Below, piece after piece: positions 27,743 to 33,236 of a DNA stretch of 34,133 nucleotides. Origin of the DNA: Chara braunii (taxonomy: Eukaryota > Streptophyta > Charophyceae > Charales > Characeae). The notes beneath the pieces were generated by a model. It ran no database searches, was not told where the DNA came from, and saw nothing but the letters and a program-made list of their open reading frames with translations. How positions within the stretch are numbered: the stretch's first letter is position 1; every line of letters starts with the position of its first letter. A program made the position numbers and the translations under genes. The DNA lies in contig BFEA01000016.1 in the NCBI GenBank assembly GCA_003427395.1, forward strand, positions 4,921,826 through 4,955,958, given 5' to 3'.

Positions 27743-30253
27743 GGGTTTAGGAGCACTTTATACCAACAAGCTTTTGAGCCATGGATTACGGCCTCCTGTA
27801 CATTTCCAGTGAAATATTCTTTTTCAATCTTTTCTGATAATGCATGCGAAATTGCAAATGCAAAAGGTTATCAGCATCATCTCCCTGAGGTGTGTTCAGG
27901 TATTGATTCATTCTGGTGCATTTGCCCGTCTTTGATGGCTATTTGTGTGCTCTGTGCAGGATGTCTGGGCGCAAGAGTATGACCCGGACAATTTTTCATA
28001 CGAGGTAAATCGTTGCCCGGCGAAAAAGGATGTAGGAAACAAGTTTGCGACCGGGATGATGCTACTCATCGTCTTTTTTCCTCGAGAAGTCGATTGGTTT
28101 CACACATTTCATCGCTTCAGCATTCAACGAAGAACAGGCCTCTCTCAAATCTCCAATCCAAAACGCAGTTGGTTACCCGACACGAGCATATCTGGAGTTC
28201 GCTAAGGCGTTTGATTTGATGATTTTAATGATTCAAACCACTGACTGTTATCTCGAGTTAGGATGAGCGAAATGGTGTCCTTGCACTTGCTTGGTGACTG
28301 ACTGAATGGTACCCAGCAGCAGTTGCAACTTGAGTTGTGGAGCTGAAGGCTGAAGGCTGAAGGCTGTTTGTTCTAGTCGTGTTCGACTCTGGAGTAATGT
28401 CGAGCACGGAGTGTTCAGCAGAATAAAAGTAGGCGAAAGCAGAAGAAGAACAATTCTCTCAGTGCCACAGTGCTTTGGAACAGTATGCATGACCACAATG
28501 CTGCGTGACAATTTGCATCATGGTGGTCCTGTCCTGTTTGATGGTCTGAAGGTAGAACCAACATGCACCCGCAAGAGTGTTCACATATTGGATGGGCGAG
28601 ATTTCACAAACCTGTCGGGTAGGGTTGCTGTCATGGGGATATGCAGAACGCCATGCAGGGAAAGGTCAATTGAAACCAGACTCTGTCAATTGGCTTCTCC
28701 ACATTTGTGACCAGCTCTGCTTTGCCCAGTTGCTATGTCTGATCTCCCTCTGCTGATCCCCCTCGTGTACACCGACTCACTCGCAATCAGGCCTGTTGCC
28801 CAGTTTGCCAGGTAAGGCTCCACTGCCAGCTGGTCAGACAGGTGGGGAGAGCGAGCAGCTCCCTAGGGGGGGCAGGGGCCGGGCGCTGGCGTATTTCATT
28901 TGTGGATAAGGTGTTAAACCACCGGTACCTGGCCCATATGTCGGCCGCGGGGCGTTGTCGTTAACGCCCCACAAGTTTCGGAGGCCCGGGGTACCGGACT
29001 TGAAAAGCTGACGCCGTCAGCCAAAACAGTTGGCGGGTCGGCGCAAAATGACGCGCAGGGCATATTCGGGCTCGGCATCGATAGCTGGGCCAAGTACTGG
29101 TGGTTTAAGGACTTTCAGTAGGGAGAGCGGCGCACTCTCTGCAATGGGTGTAATGCATTCGAGGGCAAGCTTATTATTGTGGAGGTCGCAGAGTGGGCGA
29201 AGGTGGTCATGAATGCCACCTTTTTTGAAGTTTGAGAGGGGTGAAGAGGGCGCAGCAGGGAGGGGGGGCGGAGGTGGGGGAGGGGAAGAGCTGGAGTCGG
29301 CGAAGTTTATGTTTACACAAACTATGCGCATCGGTTTGAAATTTTTTGAAACTTTGAATTGAAAGGTCTTTCGTGTTGAGTTGAGTTCTTACTGCTGTTT
29401 CAGTTTTTCTTGGGCCGCGCAGGAACTGGTAGCTCTGGGAGATGTCGTGGGAACGGAGAGCCGAGGATTGCCACAGGAGGTGATTGCCTCTCTGCCTAGG
29501 TCTACATATGGGCAGGTCAGGCAGCAAAGCGGAAGTGGTGAAGGAGATGGATCTAGCCAATCCACTGTGGCTGAAGAAGAACAGTGAGTATGGTTTTGTT
29601 TCCTTGTTCCTTTGGATATGCTTCCCGGACAACAGTGTGCGATTACGTTGCAGAAATCTCAAATTTGCCACTTCCATTCTACGCTCTTTGCCTGAACAGA
29701 ATGCCCGGTCGTTATCGCTGTTTCTAGACTGAAAGTTGCCCCAAATATGGCTACGATGACCGGGTGTTCTGTTGGGGTGAAGGCGGTAGTAGCACAGATG
29801 GGTGAAGATCAAGGTTCAAGATGACTGACTGACTCGGGAGAATTTGGATATGCATTGCGCCAGGGGCGATGAATGCTCGTATGTGATTTGACAACGATTC
29901 TGATTGCCAATTTGTCGGAGACTCTGCATCATTGCAGCTGAATGCAGACTTGTATTGATGTGGAAACTTTATGCGATGCGGTTTCTCGGTGATGAGGTTC
30001 GGCCGTTCTTGCTACGGCATAAGTATCGTGCAAGTCAACTCTTCTTGTCTTGATTGAAGTTCCAAAAAAAAAAAAAAAAATCCAACTTCAAACTTCAAAC
30101 TTCAAAGTGTATAACTTTTTTCTTTTTTGGATCTCGTTGTGCAGATGTGTGGTGTGCCGGCTGGAGTTCGAGGCAGCAGACACTGTCACTGTGCTTGGCT
30201 GCAATCACGTCTATCACTCGGAGTGTATACAAGGATGGCTGAACATCAACAAG
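5891..30253 (+). CDS. BIG BROTHER-like RING-H2 E3 ubiquitin ligase (six exons, 3' end outside window)
   Basis: Join of 5891-6619, 22006-22381, 24026-24060, 27960-28004, 29423-29583 and 30145-30253: 485 codons. All introns are GT-AG, and the phases (0, 1, 0, 0, 2) match at every junction. The product should transfer ubiquitin from an E2 to target proteins. In Arabidopsis the BIG BROTHER family limits organ size. Visible parts: two UIM-like helices (residues about 235-252 and 343-362), an acidic linker, the family signature YDPDNFSYEELVALGDVVGT followed by ESRGLPQEVIASLP (387-421), and RING-H2 ligands C450, C453, C468, H470, H473 and C476, with the conserved W480. The last C-x2-C was not found in intron 6 and is expected beyond 34133. 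In-frame TAA at 5885 makes ATG 5891 the first start. The N-terminal 230 residues resemble nothing I know. Confidence 0.85.
6698..6819 (+). repeat. Retrozyme-like direct repeat, copy 1 (5'-truncated hammerhead)
   Basis: This repeat is about 83 percent identical by eye to 7275-7399. It keeps the hammerhead core half CTGATGA (6705-6711), stem II GTCGG/CCGAC and the third core segment, but the latter reads GAGA, not GAAA. The 5' strand of stem III and the cleavage site are absent, replaced by a TATG/TATA microsatellite. As it stands it should not self-cleave. It begins 79 bp after the exon 1 donor. Confidence 0.75.
7258..7321 (+). ncRNA. Type III hammerhead ribozyme
   Basis: All parts of a hammerhead are present. 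Stem III is GCAGACTG (7258-7265) with CAGTCTGC (7314-7321), 8 perfect pairs. The cleavage dinucleotide UC is 7266-7267, with cut expected after 7267. Stem I is GAGG (7268-7271) with CCTC (7278-7281), loop GTTCAG. The core CTGACGA is 7282-7288. Stem II is GTCAG (7289-7293) with CCGAC (7305-7309), one A-C mismatch. The core GAAA is 7310-7313. Since stem III is the open stem, it is type III, the type found in plant retrozymes. It lies in sense orientation in intron 1, 648 nt past exon 1. Confidence 0.88.
7275..7399 (+). repeat. Retrozyme-like direct repeat, copy 2 (contains hammerhead)
   Basis: Second LTR-like repeat, homologous to 6698-6819 from CAGCCTCCTGA to the shared CGGGCAG...TTGAC end. 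Together with the about 455 bp between the copies it forms a small non-coding unit of about 700 bp, as in plant retrozymes (non-autonomous retroelements with hammerheads in both LTRs). I did not identify a convincing primer-binding site or polypurine tract, so the class is inference. Confidence 0.65.
7719..8045. mobile_element. Foldback element, about 327 bp
   Basis: Left arm CAGATTAG...GGTTGATTGTTGCAGACGTG and right arm (reverse complement) CAGATTAC...GGTTGATTGCTGCAAACGTG match over about 65 bp through CTCTAATCGAG and GGCAAGAACTGA. The left arm contains an internal tandem duplication of about 53 bp (7734-7841). No coding capacity seen. Confidence 0.7.
8300..8401. repeat. 34-bp tandem repeat, three copies
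   Basis: Units begin GAAGTGCCGTTAGC at 8300, 8334 and 8368. A further isolated relative lies at about 8180-8215 with the same CACCGTTTAATG tail as the last unit. I see no gene in 8046-9066. Confidence 0.8.
9067..9516. mobile_element. Foldback element with 26-bp perfect terminal inverted repeats
   Basis: GGGCCTCGTTCCACACCACT followed by CCACTT (9067-9092) is the exact reverse complement of 9491-9516. The 450-bp interior holds further inverted blocks around GCACTTGAG and TCAAGTG motifs. It has no open frame worth calling. A flanking AAA on both sides is too short to prove a target duplication. The outer GGGCCTCG matches the ends of other foldback elements here (12395-12538, 33691-33813). Confidence 0.8.
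10000..10128. repeat. 43-bp tandem repeat, three copies
   Basis: Units starting GGGTAGTGCGGGGC at 10000, 10043 and 10086 differ at only two or three positions. The frames through it give a repeated peptide on both strands, which I regard as accidental. Confidence 0.9.
10488..10609. mobile_element. Foldback element, family A, copy 1
   Basis: Ends GGGCCCCGCTCCACTACTCT and (reverse complement of the right end) GGGTCTCACTCCACTACTCT. The pairing continues through CGACATGCACAAAA against TTTTGCACATTTCG. The 122-bp unit is flanked by TTA on both sides (10485-10487 and 10610-10612), a possible 3-bp target duplication. The inner part contains GGTGTATCTTTCGATG and AGCGGAAGACTCACTCTCG. Confidence 0.8.
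11529..11642. mobile_element. Foldback element, family A, copy 2 (degenerate)
   Basis: It shares CTGCACTACTCTTCACATGC, GACAAAAC, CAGTGTATCT and GCGGAAGAGTCA...TCGTTTTGCACATTCGGAGA with copy 1, but its right terminal arm has decayed. Confidence 0.65.
11855..11897. other. Perfect 15-bp hairpin
   Basis: GTGTAGTTAGCCACC (11855-11869) pairs exactly with 11883-11897 across a 13-nt loop. No T run or promoter context suggests a terminator. It is probably the core of a repeat element. Confidence 0.8.
12134..12337. mobile_element. Foldback element, family B, tandem dimer
   Basis: The left end CTACCGTCTTTCCCCGAACA and right end (reverse complement) CTACCGTCTTCCCCCCAAACA match family B copy 1. Inside, the block AACATAACGCACC...ATTTCCGGTCAGGT...GCCAAAATGAGG occurs twice, about 100 bp apart, so this is a head-to-tail dimer with only outer ends preserved. 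Confidence 0.7.
12395..12538. mobile_element. Foldback element, 144 bp, ends shared with family A
   Basis: GGGCTTCGCTCCACTAAGCAACACTC pairs with the right end, which reads CAGTGTTGTGTAGTGCAGCG plus AGGCCC. Inner arms are TGCATTTGGAC and GTCCAAATGCA. The outermost bases resemble family A copy 3, but the interior differs. Confidence 0.7.
12668..12775. mobile_element. Foldback element, family C, copy 1
   Basis: Left end GAGGGCATACTTGCACTATA, right end TAGTGTGAGTATGCCCCGAG. Inner segments TTTACTTATTTCTGGATGCA and ATTGCAGCCG recur in the other two copies. Confidence 0.65.
12835..12957. mobile_element. Foldback element, family C, copy 2
   Basis: Right end GTGCTAGTGTGAGTGTATGC ends in CCTC. The left end GAGCGTGCTCGCCCTAGCAC is its decayed partner. 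The interior shares TCTGACCGCATTTACGGCCG with copy 3 in opposite orientation. Confidence 0.6.
13390..13908. other. Pyrimidine-rich stretch, possible LINE 3' region
   Basis: C/T-rich on the plus strand (so purine-rich along the LINE), with a T run at about 13709-13724 and a 36-bp tandem duplication at 13541-13612 (TTGTATTTACACCTTGTTTC...). It follows the last recognisable LINE protein and may be its 3' untranslated region. The LINE end could not be fixed. Between 12958 and 13390 I see nothing recognisable. Confidence 0.4.
13909..14473 (-). pseudogene. LINE zf-RVT zinc-binding C-terminal region
   Basis: Reading on the minus strand: IPTTQWIATKNWHKDQQCVA, then GCRQVETIPHLFVRCPILRT and FWEWW. The C-x3-C...H-x4-C arrangement followed by an aromatic W-rich stretch is the zf-RVT domain found near the C-terminus of plant LINE polyproteins. 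The sequence upstream in the LINE resumes at 14870 after the hAT element. Removing the element plus one target copy (404 bp) restores the same frame, joining IYHLA to IPTTQW. Confidence 0.85.
14474..14869. mobile_element. hAT-type MITE, copy B, inserted in the LINE
   Basis: It starts CAGTGTTGCACACCCCGACC and ends ...GGGATGCAACCATG, with the direct 8-bp duplication CCAGATGG at 14466-14473 and 14870-14877. CAGGG-like ends and an 8-bp duplication are the hAT signature. The interior is GGTCGG-rich, with a C-rich CACCCCCATA array. It is an inverted copy of the element at 24267-24678. It contains a sequencing adapter (14708-14745), so the middle of this copy is unreliable. Confidence 0.88.
14708..14745. 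other. Nextera mate-pair junction adapter (assembly artefact)
   Basis: Two Tn5 mosaic ends back to back: CTGCCTCTTATACACATCT followed by AGATGTGTATAAGAGACAG. This matches the 38-bp circularisation adapter, with one difference at 14711 (C where the adapter has T). Compared with the related element at 24267-24678, about 40 bp of native sequence seem to be missing at this point. Confidence 0.95.
14870..16168 (-). pseudogene. LINE connecting region between reverse transcriptase and zf-RVT
   Basis: Fragments in several frames: ALWYAGAVHMPGKRTFRYIK (about 16100), MTQPRRFGGLGISYPWLQII (15970 onward), and VERVLAGRLEASEWQVTSGY...QIYHLAWLH (15374-14870). LINE proteins typically have a ...GGLGI/L... 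segment after the thumb domain. At least two frameshifts separate the pieces. Confidence 0.75.
16178..17740 (-). pseudogene. LINE reverse transcriptase, degenerate
   Basis: Along the minus strand: KARGLDWMPVEMYK (about 17115), NWHPISILNALYKILAKVLA (16950), TGFVAGRQILSNVLLAEQIL, FVSIDLEKAYDRVRWEFL (motif A with catalytic Asp), RGCPLSPALY (16540-16580), and the metal-binding box read as FAED (16434-16445), where active enzymes have F/Y-A-D-D. A frameshift follows directly; downstream FCKYLGARVNWLTSKAIL is in another frame. So both frame and active site are damaged. Confidence 0.9.
17960..18047. repeat. (GA)n microsatellite
   Basis: About 44 uninterrupted GA dinucleotides. The Arg-Glu and Ser-Leu frames through it are artefacts. 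Confidence 0.95.
18287..18415. mobile_element. Foldback element, family A, copy 4 (inverted, diverged)
   Basis: The reverse complement of family A copy 1 reads GTGAGTCTTCCGCTAGAACA...GATACACCG...GTCTTTTGTGCATG. This block has GAATCTTCTGCTAAAATATG...CATACACCG...GTCTTTTGTGGATG and ends in GAGTAGTGG, with GGGCC near both ends. Confidence 0.6.
18415..18541. repeat. 64-bp tandem duplication
   Basis: CACTGTACGTATTCAGAAGA starts at 18415 and again at 18479. The copies differ by one deleted base in the GGAAAAAA run and one substitution, then diverge. Confidence 0.85.
19010..20108 (-). pseudogene. LINE AP-type endonuclease, interrupted
   Basis: Three separated pieces on the minus strand: NIMTWNLWGIGARSLLPKRR...IDIVCLQETD (20108-19878; the Glu of LQETD is the expected metal ligand), then IWGVVTVYGPPEAGTRRRMW...IAGDLNSIADPSKS (19476-19252; D-x-N), and YTFWGNTVTRRSRIDMIWAS...ATSDHSAVLASF (19212 to about 19040; S-D-H). 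These are the hallmark motifs of LINE apurinic-like endonucleases. A mitochondrial fragment separates pieces one and two, and stops interrupt the joins. Confidence 0.85.
19490..19758 (+). other. nad1: Nuclear copy of mitochondrial DNA (NUMT) with the start of nad1
   Basis: An AT-rich island within GC-rich LINE sequence. From ATG at 19684 it reads MKLYIIGILAKILGIIIPLL LGVAF for 25 codons. The ILGIIIPLLLGVAF segment is the first transmembrane helix of NADH dehydrogenase subunit 1 as encoded in plant mitochondria. After 19758 the LINE resumes. The 190 bp before ATG, with hairpin CCACCCGTTCGGGTGG near 19571-19586, would be mitochondrial upstream sequence. I did not fix the left border precisely. 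Confidence 0.7.
20182..21048 (-). pseudogene. LINE ORF1-like region, distal part
   Basis: An open frame of 288 codons directly upstream (in LINE orientation) of the endonuclease. The first third is Glu/Gln/Gly-rich and acidic. The rest is globular-looking: ERAGMGLKSILQAEGCYVCP, then RFMHSTVKGKEYAVIVYFVE and QWIPFEEAFGPAAIPQDYHV. I do not recognise a domain. The position fits LINE ORF1, whose product binds element RNA, but no RRM or CCHC knuckle is visible. It is the longest intact frame in the LINE, longer than its decayed pol frames. Confidence 0.55.
21105..21692 (-). pseudogene. LINE ORF1-like region, proximal part
   Basis: An open frame of 195 codons, Gln/Glu/Gly-rich and low in complexity (KRESAMGRGGQRQDQGKVKE...), then AEEDKREGMSTGYKRRTKTV and a Ser/Pro-rich tail. 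It ends 57 bp before the start of the next fragment in a different frame, so one frameshift may split a single ORF1. Function is not recognisable. The 5' end of the LINE lies close to the exon 2 acceptor at 22005. Confidence 0.4.
22006..22381 (+). CDS. Exon 2, BIG BROTHER-like gene (codons 244-368 plus one base)
   Basis: The acceptor is a strong polypyrimidine tract (21960-22003) ending in TTTCAG. The donor is CCTG|GTGAGA, leaving phase 1. The exon encodes ERAYLLLTGFGAHGYGSES, then an acidic Gly/Asp-rich linker, then the UIM-like segment YDDDESLARALQEEEDREMT followed by ARLMALA. The ARALQEEE...MALA block is characteristic of BIG BROTHER-related proteins. A (CT)n microsatellite lies about 150 bp past the donor. 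Confidence 0.85.
22528..22604. repeat. (CT)n(GT)n microsatellite in intron 2
   Basis: About 30 CT dinucleotides followed by GT dinucleotides, beginning 147 bp after exon 2. Confidence 0.95.
22708..23480. other. GC-rich block in intron 2 with ambiguous bases
   Basis: It is rich in GGCC and GGGCCT motifs, including the hairpin AGGCCCTTCGGGCCT (22786-22800). Six single N bases (23153, 23245, 23308, 23407, 23429, 23481) suggest collapsed repeat copies. The 21-bp flanks ACAGTTTGAAAACTTATTTC (22656) and ACAGTTTGAAAATACATTTC (23664) resemble each other in direct orientation. No credible coding sequence. After it, 23820-23842 is an (ATTC)n array. Confidence 0.5.
24026..24060 (+). CDS. Exon 3, 35-nt microexon (codons 369-380)
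   Basis: The first two bases (AG) complete the codon begun by the last G of exon 2, giving Glu. The exon then encodes SPEDSEDEGLQ and ends CAG|GTGTGA in phase 0, exactly what exon 4 needs. The acceptor ...GTTGAACCAG follows a pyrimidine-rich stretch (23963-24010). An in-frame TGA at 24010 shows the exon cannot begin earlier. Without this exon, exons 2 and 4 join out of frame and hit a stop within eight codons. Family members have a short acidic linker ending in Gln-Asp at this place. Confidence 0.75.
24267..24678. mobile_element. hAT-type MITE, copy A, in intron 3
   Basis: Ends CAGGGTTGCATCCCTGCCGA and (reverse complement of right end) CAGGGTTGCACCCCCCGACG. It is flanked by the exact 8-bp duplication TCTATACA at 24259-24266 and 24679-24686. 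It is 412 bp long, with a G-rich GGGGGTATTG array in the middle and no transposase. It is the inverse of copy B at 14474-14869. The non-coding interior implies mobilisation by a hAT transposase encoded elsewhere. Confidence 0.92.
24775..24945 (-). other. tRNA-like repeat with internal 20-bp tandem array
   Basis: On the minus strand GCTCAGTGGTAC (24924-24935) resembles a tRNA D-arm / pol III A box, and GAGTTCAAATCC (B box GTTCAAATC at 24782-24790) resembles a T-arm. Between them lie four 20-bp units (TACTAACAGTTAACGTGTTT on the plus strand, 24821-24900). The T-stem does not pair well, so this is not a functional tRNA. A tRNA-derived SINE head or a decayed tRNA are both possible. Confidence 0.35.
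25450..25471. repeat. C homopolymer
   Basis: Twenty-two or so consecutive C. Length is likely inexact in the assembly. Confidence 0.9.
25540..25775. repeat. Degenerate tandem repeat of about 85 bp
   Basis: ACATCAAATGCAAAAGCAG, then GTGGAAACAAGCA and GCGCAATATGGTCAA, recur two to three times with substitutions. I see nothing gene-like between 24950 and 26560. A piece at 25100-25125 resembles 27245-27270 (GGATTTTCT...TGTCAGAGGT). Confidence 0.6.
26599..26916. repeat. Nested duplications in pyrimidine-rich DNA
   Basis: A 68-bp unit (TCCTAAGTATGTCTCTGTCC...) is tandem at 26686-26753 and 26754-26821. An about 89-bp block (TATCTCCTTCCCCTTTTCTG...) at 26599-26687 is repeated at 26828-26916. The pyrimidine-rich stretch from about 25980 resembles 13390-13900 in composition. 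Confidence 0.85.
27664..27736. repeat. (CT)n microsatellite in intron 3
   Basis: About 36 CT dinucleotides, 224 bp upstream of exon 4. Confidence 0.95.
27960..28004 (+). CDS. Exon 4, 45-nt exon (codons 381-395)
   Basis: Acceptor TCTGTGCAG and donor GAG|GTAAAT frame 15 codons reading DVWAQEYDPDNFSYE, both phases 0. This is the first half of the family signature (D-P-D-x-x-S-Y-E). The second half begins directly with exon 5 (E-L-V-A-L-G). The exon sits 220 bp downstream of a (CT)n microsatellite. Confidence 0.9.
28005..29422 (+). other. Intron 4
   Basis: It runs from GTAAAT to CGCGCAG. It contains a short GCTGAAGG triplication near 28340-28366 and a GC-rich hairpin GGGGCGTTGTCGTTAACGCC near 28948-28970. 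I see no other feature. Confidence 0.7.
29423..29583 (+). CDS. Exon 5 (codons 396-448 plus two bases)
   Basis: The acceptor GGGCCGCGCAG is preceded by TTTCAGTTTTTCTTGG. The donor is ACA|GTGAGT, leaving phase 2. The exon encodes ELVALGDVVGTESRGLPQEV, then IASLPRSTYG, and then a Ser/Gly/Gln-rich linker ending in EEE. The first 25 residues are the most conserved non-RING segment of BIG BROTHER proteins, which makes the family call firm. Confidence 0.92.
30145..30253 (+). CDS. Exon 6, RING-H2 domain N-terminal part (codons 449-485)
   Basis: Acceptor TTGTGCAG and donor AAG|GTATTC. The first base completes a Gln codon split across intron 5. The exon reads CVVCRLEFEAADTVTVLGCN followed by HVYHSECIQGWLNINK. 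Ligand spacing is C-x2-C-x14-C-x-H-x2-H-x2-C, a RING-H2 with the conserved Trp after the sixth ligand. Relatives continue with V-C-P-x-C, which must be on the next exon. Confidence 0.93.
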
Positions 30254-30377
30254 GTATTCCTTCTTGCTTTGTTCGTCTCTCGTTGCCCTCTTGAAAATGT
30301 CTTCCCCGCTCCCTCTGTTCTCCCCGCTCTCCTCCGTCAGCCAAGGTTTCCTTGTGCCCAGGCGTCTACCACTTACT

Positions 30378-30498
30378 CAGGGCATACTCGCACAGGGCTA
30401 TTTTACTTGTTTATGAACGTAGTTGCGGTCGCATACGTCCGCGTCCGGCCGCAAATGCAATCAGATACATGTAAGGTAGCGTTAGTGTGAGTATGCCG
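30378..30498. mobile_element. Foldback element, family C, copy 3
   Basis: Left end CAGGGCATACTCGCACAGGG and right end TAGTGTGAGTATGCCGTTAG. The interior GGTCGCATACGTCCGCG and CCGGCCGCAAATGCAATCAG matches the inverted interior of copy 2. It lies in intron 6, 125 bp after exon 6. Confidence 0.65.
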
Positions 30499-31480
30499 TT
30501 AGCTCTGTCGCAGTGAATCTCCAGTGCTGCTTGGCCGGCAGGCAGTCAGTCAGGCAGTGAAAACCATATCTTGTGGTGAAACCATATCTTGTGGTGAAAA
30601 TAACTCAAGCAAAACCTACTTCGAAATTTGAATGCCAGACCATCTGGTCAGGGTCCCAAAAAAAAGGGTGGGGACAGGTCTGTCTGTGTCAGTCTGCCGC
30701 GCACCGATTGTCTTCGGACGTTTTTTCCAGACCCGGTGTTACACGCCCAGTCGGGCGATGTACATATAAAGCCAAGGATCCGCAATGTGATAAAAAGGAC
30801 TGAATGGACAATGCAGTGCAAGTGCAATCTCAATAAGCAATGTACATCCTGATACATACGAAATGGTGCTTTGTAGTGCAGTGGAAGACTTAGATATAAG
30901 CCCTGACCTGACCGGGACTGACCTCTCTCACATAGTGCAAGATAGCACAGCAGAATGGTAGAATACCAATGACTAGCCCAATCAATGTCGCAGTGCAGAC
31001 CAAACAGACATCATCCTCATCACAAGGTGTGACGGGGCCTGGCGCTACACACAGGAAGAATGCGCCAGGTCCAGACCATACACAGACGAAGAGGAGGGAA
31101 TCAGACGAAGAAGAAGGGGGGCGATGGGAATGTCGTCAACACCAAGTCTTCGTTACAAGGCCCAGATAATCCCTCGTCAAATGTCTGAAGCCCAATGTCG
31201 AGTCTGGATCCAAATGTCACCAAGCCTGCTCTCTCATAGTCTGCTGATGCAGTGAAGTCAGGTAGCGAGAGGGTGAGAGGGAGATGGTGGACTGAGNAGA
31301 GGAAGAAGAAGAACTCTCTCTCTCTCTCATTTGCCAGCCTTGCCAGGTACTAACCTGTGAAGATGGCGCCGTGCTGCAGGCACCTCGAAGGCGAAGCTGG
31401 AGCTATGGCGCTGCAGGTAAAGTCTCCCTGGCCTCCTCCCAATCTCTCTCTCTCTAGTACTATAGCTCCTAATAGCGGCC

Positions 31481-31550
31481 AGCGCTGAAGACTACTGCTA
31501 ACGCTACTAGCGCCTAGCGCTGAAGACTACTGCTAACGCTACTACTACTC
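31481..31550. repeat. 35-bp tandem duplication
   Basis: AGCGCTGAAGACTACTGCTA followed by ACGCTACTA begins at 31481 and again at 31516. Intron 6 sequence from 30500 to 31480 shows no gene. An N is present at 31297. Confidence 0.85.
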
Positions 31551-31763
31551 CTGCAGCACTCCTTCAGAGTGCTGCTGCCGAATCCTGAAGACTACCTCCT
31601 GCTTCCTGAACTGCACATGAAGTGCCTGGGAAGTACCTACCTGCAGCCTGCAGGGCGGGCCAGTCCTATATAGTGCTGCCCCGTCCAGGAGGCTGCTCTT
31701 GCCAATGCCGCAACGTGCCAGACCCTGGCGTTGAAGCTCAACCAAGGGTTGTCTTGAAAACAG

Positions 31764-32035
31764 GCCCAAAATGGCCTGTGCTAAAACCCTGGTCTGGTGC
31801 CTGAGTTTCAGGGCAGGTCGATCTTATGGGGGCCTGAAAATGGCCCTCCGTTTCAGGCTGAAAAGACTCAGGGCCGGGAAGGCCATGTTTTAGGCTGAGA
31901 CGACACAGGGCGTGTAGGCCCTTGTTTTCAGGCTTTCAGGCTGAAAGGACACAGGGCCTGTAGGCCCTTGTTTTCAGGCTTTGGGGCTGAAAACGACACG
32001 GGCCTGAAAATGGCTTGTGCAGCCTGTTGCAGGCG
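31764..32035. repeat. Degenerate about 60-bp repeat (CAGGCTGAAA...AGGGCCTGTAGGCC)
   Basis: TTTCAGGCTGAAAAGACTCA, then GGGCC...GGCCATGTTTTAGGCT, and similar blocks follow in four or five imperfect copies. Two adjacent copies share AGGGCCTGTAGGCCCTTG. No coding sequence between 32040 and 33040 is convincing; a G run lies at 32540-32563. Confidence 0.65.
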
Positions 32036-33040
32036 CAGCATGTAACACCCTGTCTGGATGGCGGGGCGGCTGGGCTGGATGGACTCCATCCAGACCCAAA
32101 AACTCCGGCCACACACCTGTGCCAGTCGCCTACCTCTCAAGGCCGTTTAGCTGTTTGGCTGTAGAGCCTAAGTTATTGATTGATTGTCTGGCATTGATTG
32201 CCTGGCACGAATGTTTGTTTGGCCAGATCCATCCGTCCGGACAGGATGTTGGATTTAAATTTTGAACCTGGCCTGATTTCTGGACAGTTCAGAAGAGTTT
32301 TGCGGAGATGCACTTCTTTCAAATGGTTTTGTCGCAAGACGAAACTTCGTAGTAATAAAATAAATACGCGCAGATAGCTAAATGCCATAAAGGCTGCGTG
32401 TACTCGGGCTTGGTTGGTGGTGATTTCTATATGTACATTCTTGCGGTGATTTTATGTGTGTCGAAAGGAAAGCAGCAGAATCTGCCTGTTGTTTCTGTGA
32501 ATGTTTGTTTGGCCTTCAGAGCCGTGTTGTTATTCGGGGAGGGGGGGGGGGGGGGGGGGGGGGAAGGGGGGTTACTGGCTCGATTCAGAGGCGTGGAGGC
32601 GGCGGCCTTGGGGCGCGAGTCCTCCTGTGGAAATGGTGTCCGACCGAGGATGGCAACGGCAGTGCACAGCTGTGTCGGATTGTAGGTCGTGACAGCCAAA
32701 TCTTGTTTTGGCGTTCTGTGCCGCTAAATGAAAAGATATGTCATCCATGGAAGACATTTCCAACCCGGAAACTTGTCCCGTGCCCGATGCAGGGTCATAA
32801 ACCAGTCTTGAGAATCAGTGCAGGCTCGGAAGGGTAAACCTGAATGAAGCGGTGGTTGGTAGGGGGGTGTTCTAAGGGGGCATGCAATTTCCACGTTTCT
32901 GTTTTCCTTATTTGTCCCTTTGCTTTCTCAGTGTTGAACTTGGCGGCGACGCCGGCGAGGAGTTTTGAGGCTGACCCACGTCCAGCAGTCATTCGTAAAC
33001 GTATTCCTAGACTCAGTGCTCGGAAACAAATAAGAAATAA

Positions 33041-33110
33041 GTTTAAGAAATAAAGTTTAAGAAATAAAGTTTAAGAAATAAAGTTTAAGAAATTAGTTTG
33101 AGAAATTAGT
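33041..33110. repeat. 14-bp tandem repeat GTTTAAGAAATAAA
   Basis: Units start at 33041, 33055, 33069 and 33083, followed by one diverged copy. They lie directly before the hairpin cluster at 33124. Confidence 0.9.
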
Positions 33111-33123
33111 TCAAGACAGGGCT

Positions 33124-33236
33124 GGTCCCCGGATGGACCGGGGACCCCTACCCCATCCGCGGTCCTTCCGGTTGGACCGGCCGTTGGCCCCGGCCGGTTC
33201 CCTCCCGGTTGCCCCCAGCGCATTTTCGCTGGGGGC
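33124..33236. other. Cluster of three GC-rich perfect hairpins
   Basis: Hairpin 1: GGTCCCCGG (33124-33132) with 33138-33146, loop of 5. Hairpin 2: ACCGGCCG (33176-33183) with 33191-33198. Hairpin 3: GCCCCCAGCG (33211-33220) with 33227-33236, loop CATTTT. The strand carrying a biological signal, if any, is unknown. Confidence 0.8.

Noticed and set aside
31332-31343. Last RING exon reading C-Q-P-C
   Set aside because: The order should be C-P-x-C, flanking residues do not fit, and it lies next to a CT microsatellite.
32771-32795. Last RING exon reading C-P-M-Q or C-P-V-P
   Set aside because: The second cysteine is absent in both frames, and there is no suitable acceptor.
32844-33053. Short frame with a pyrimidine tract and AG near 32931
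   Set aside because: In the phase required after exon 6 it meets TGA at once, and the peptide has no RING end.
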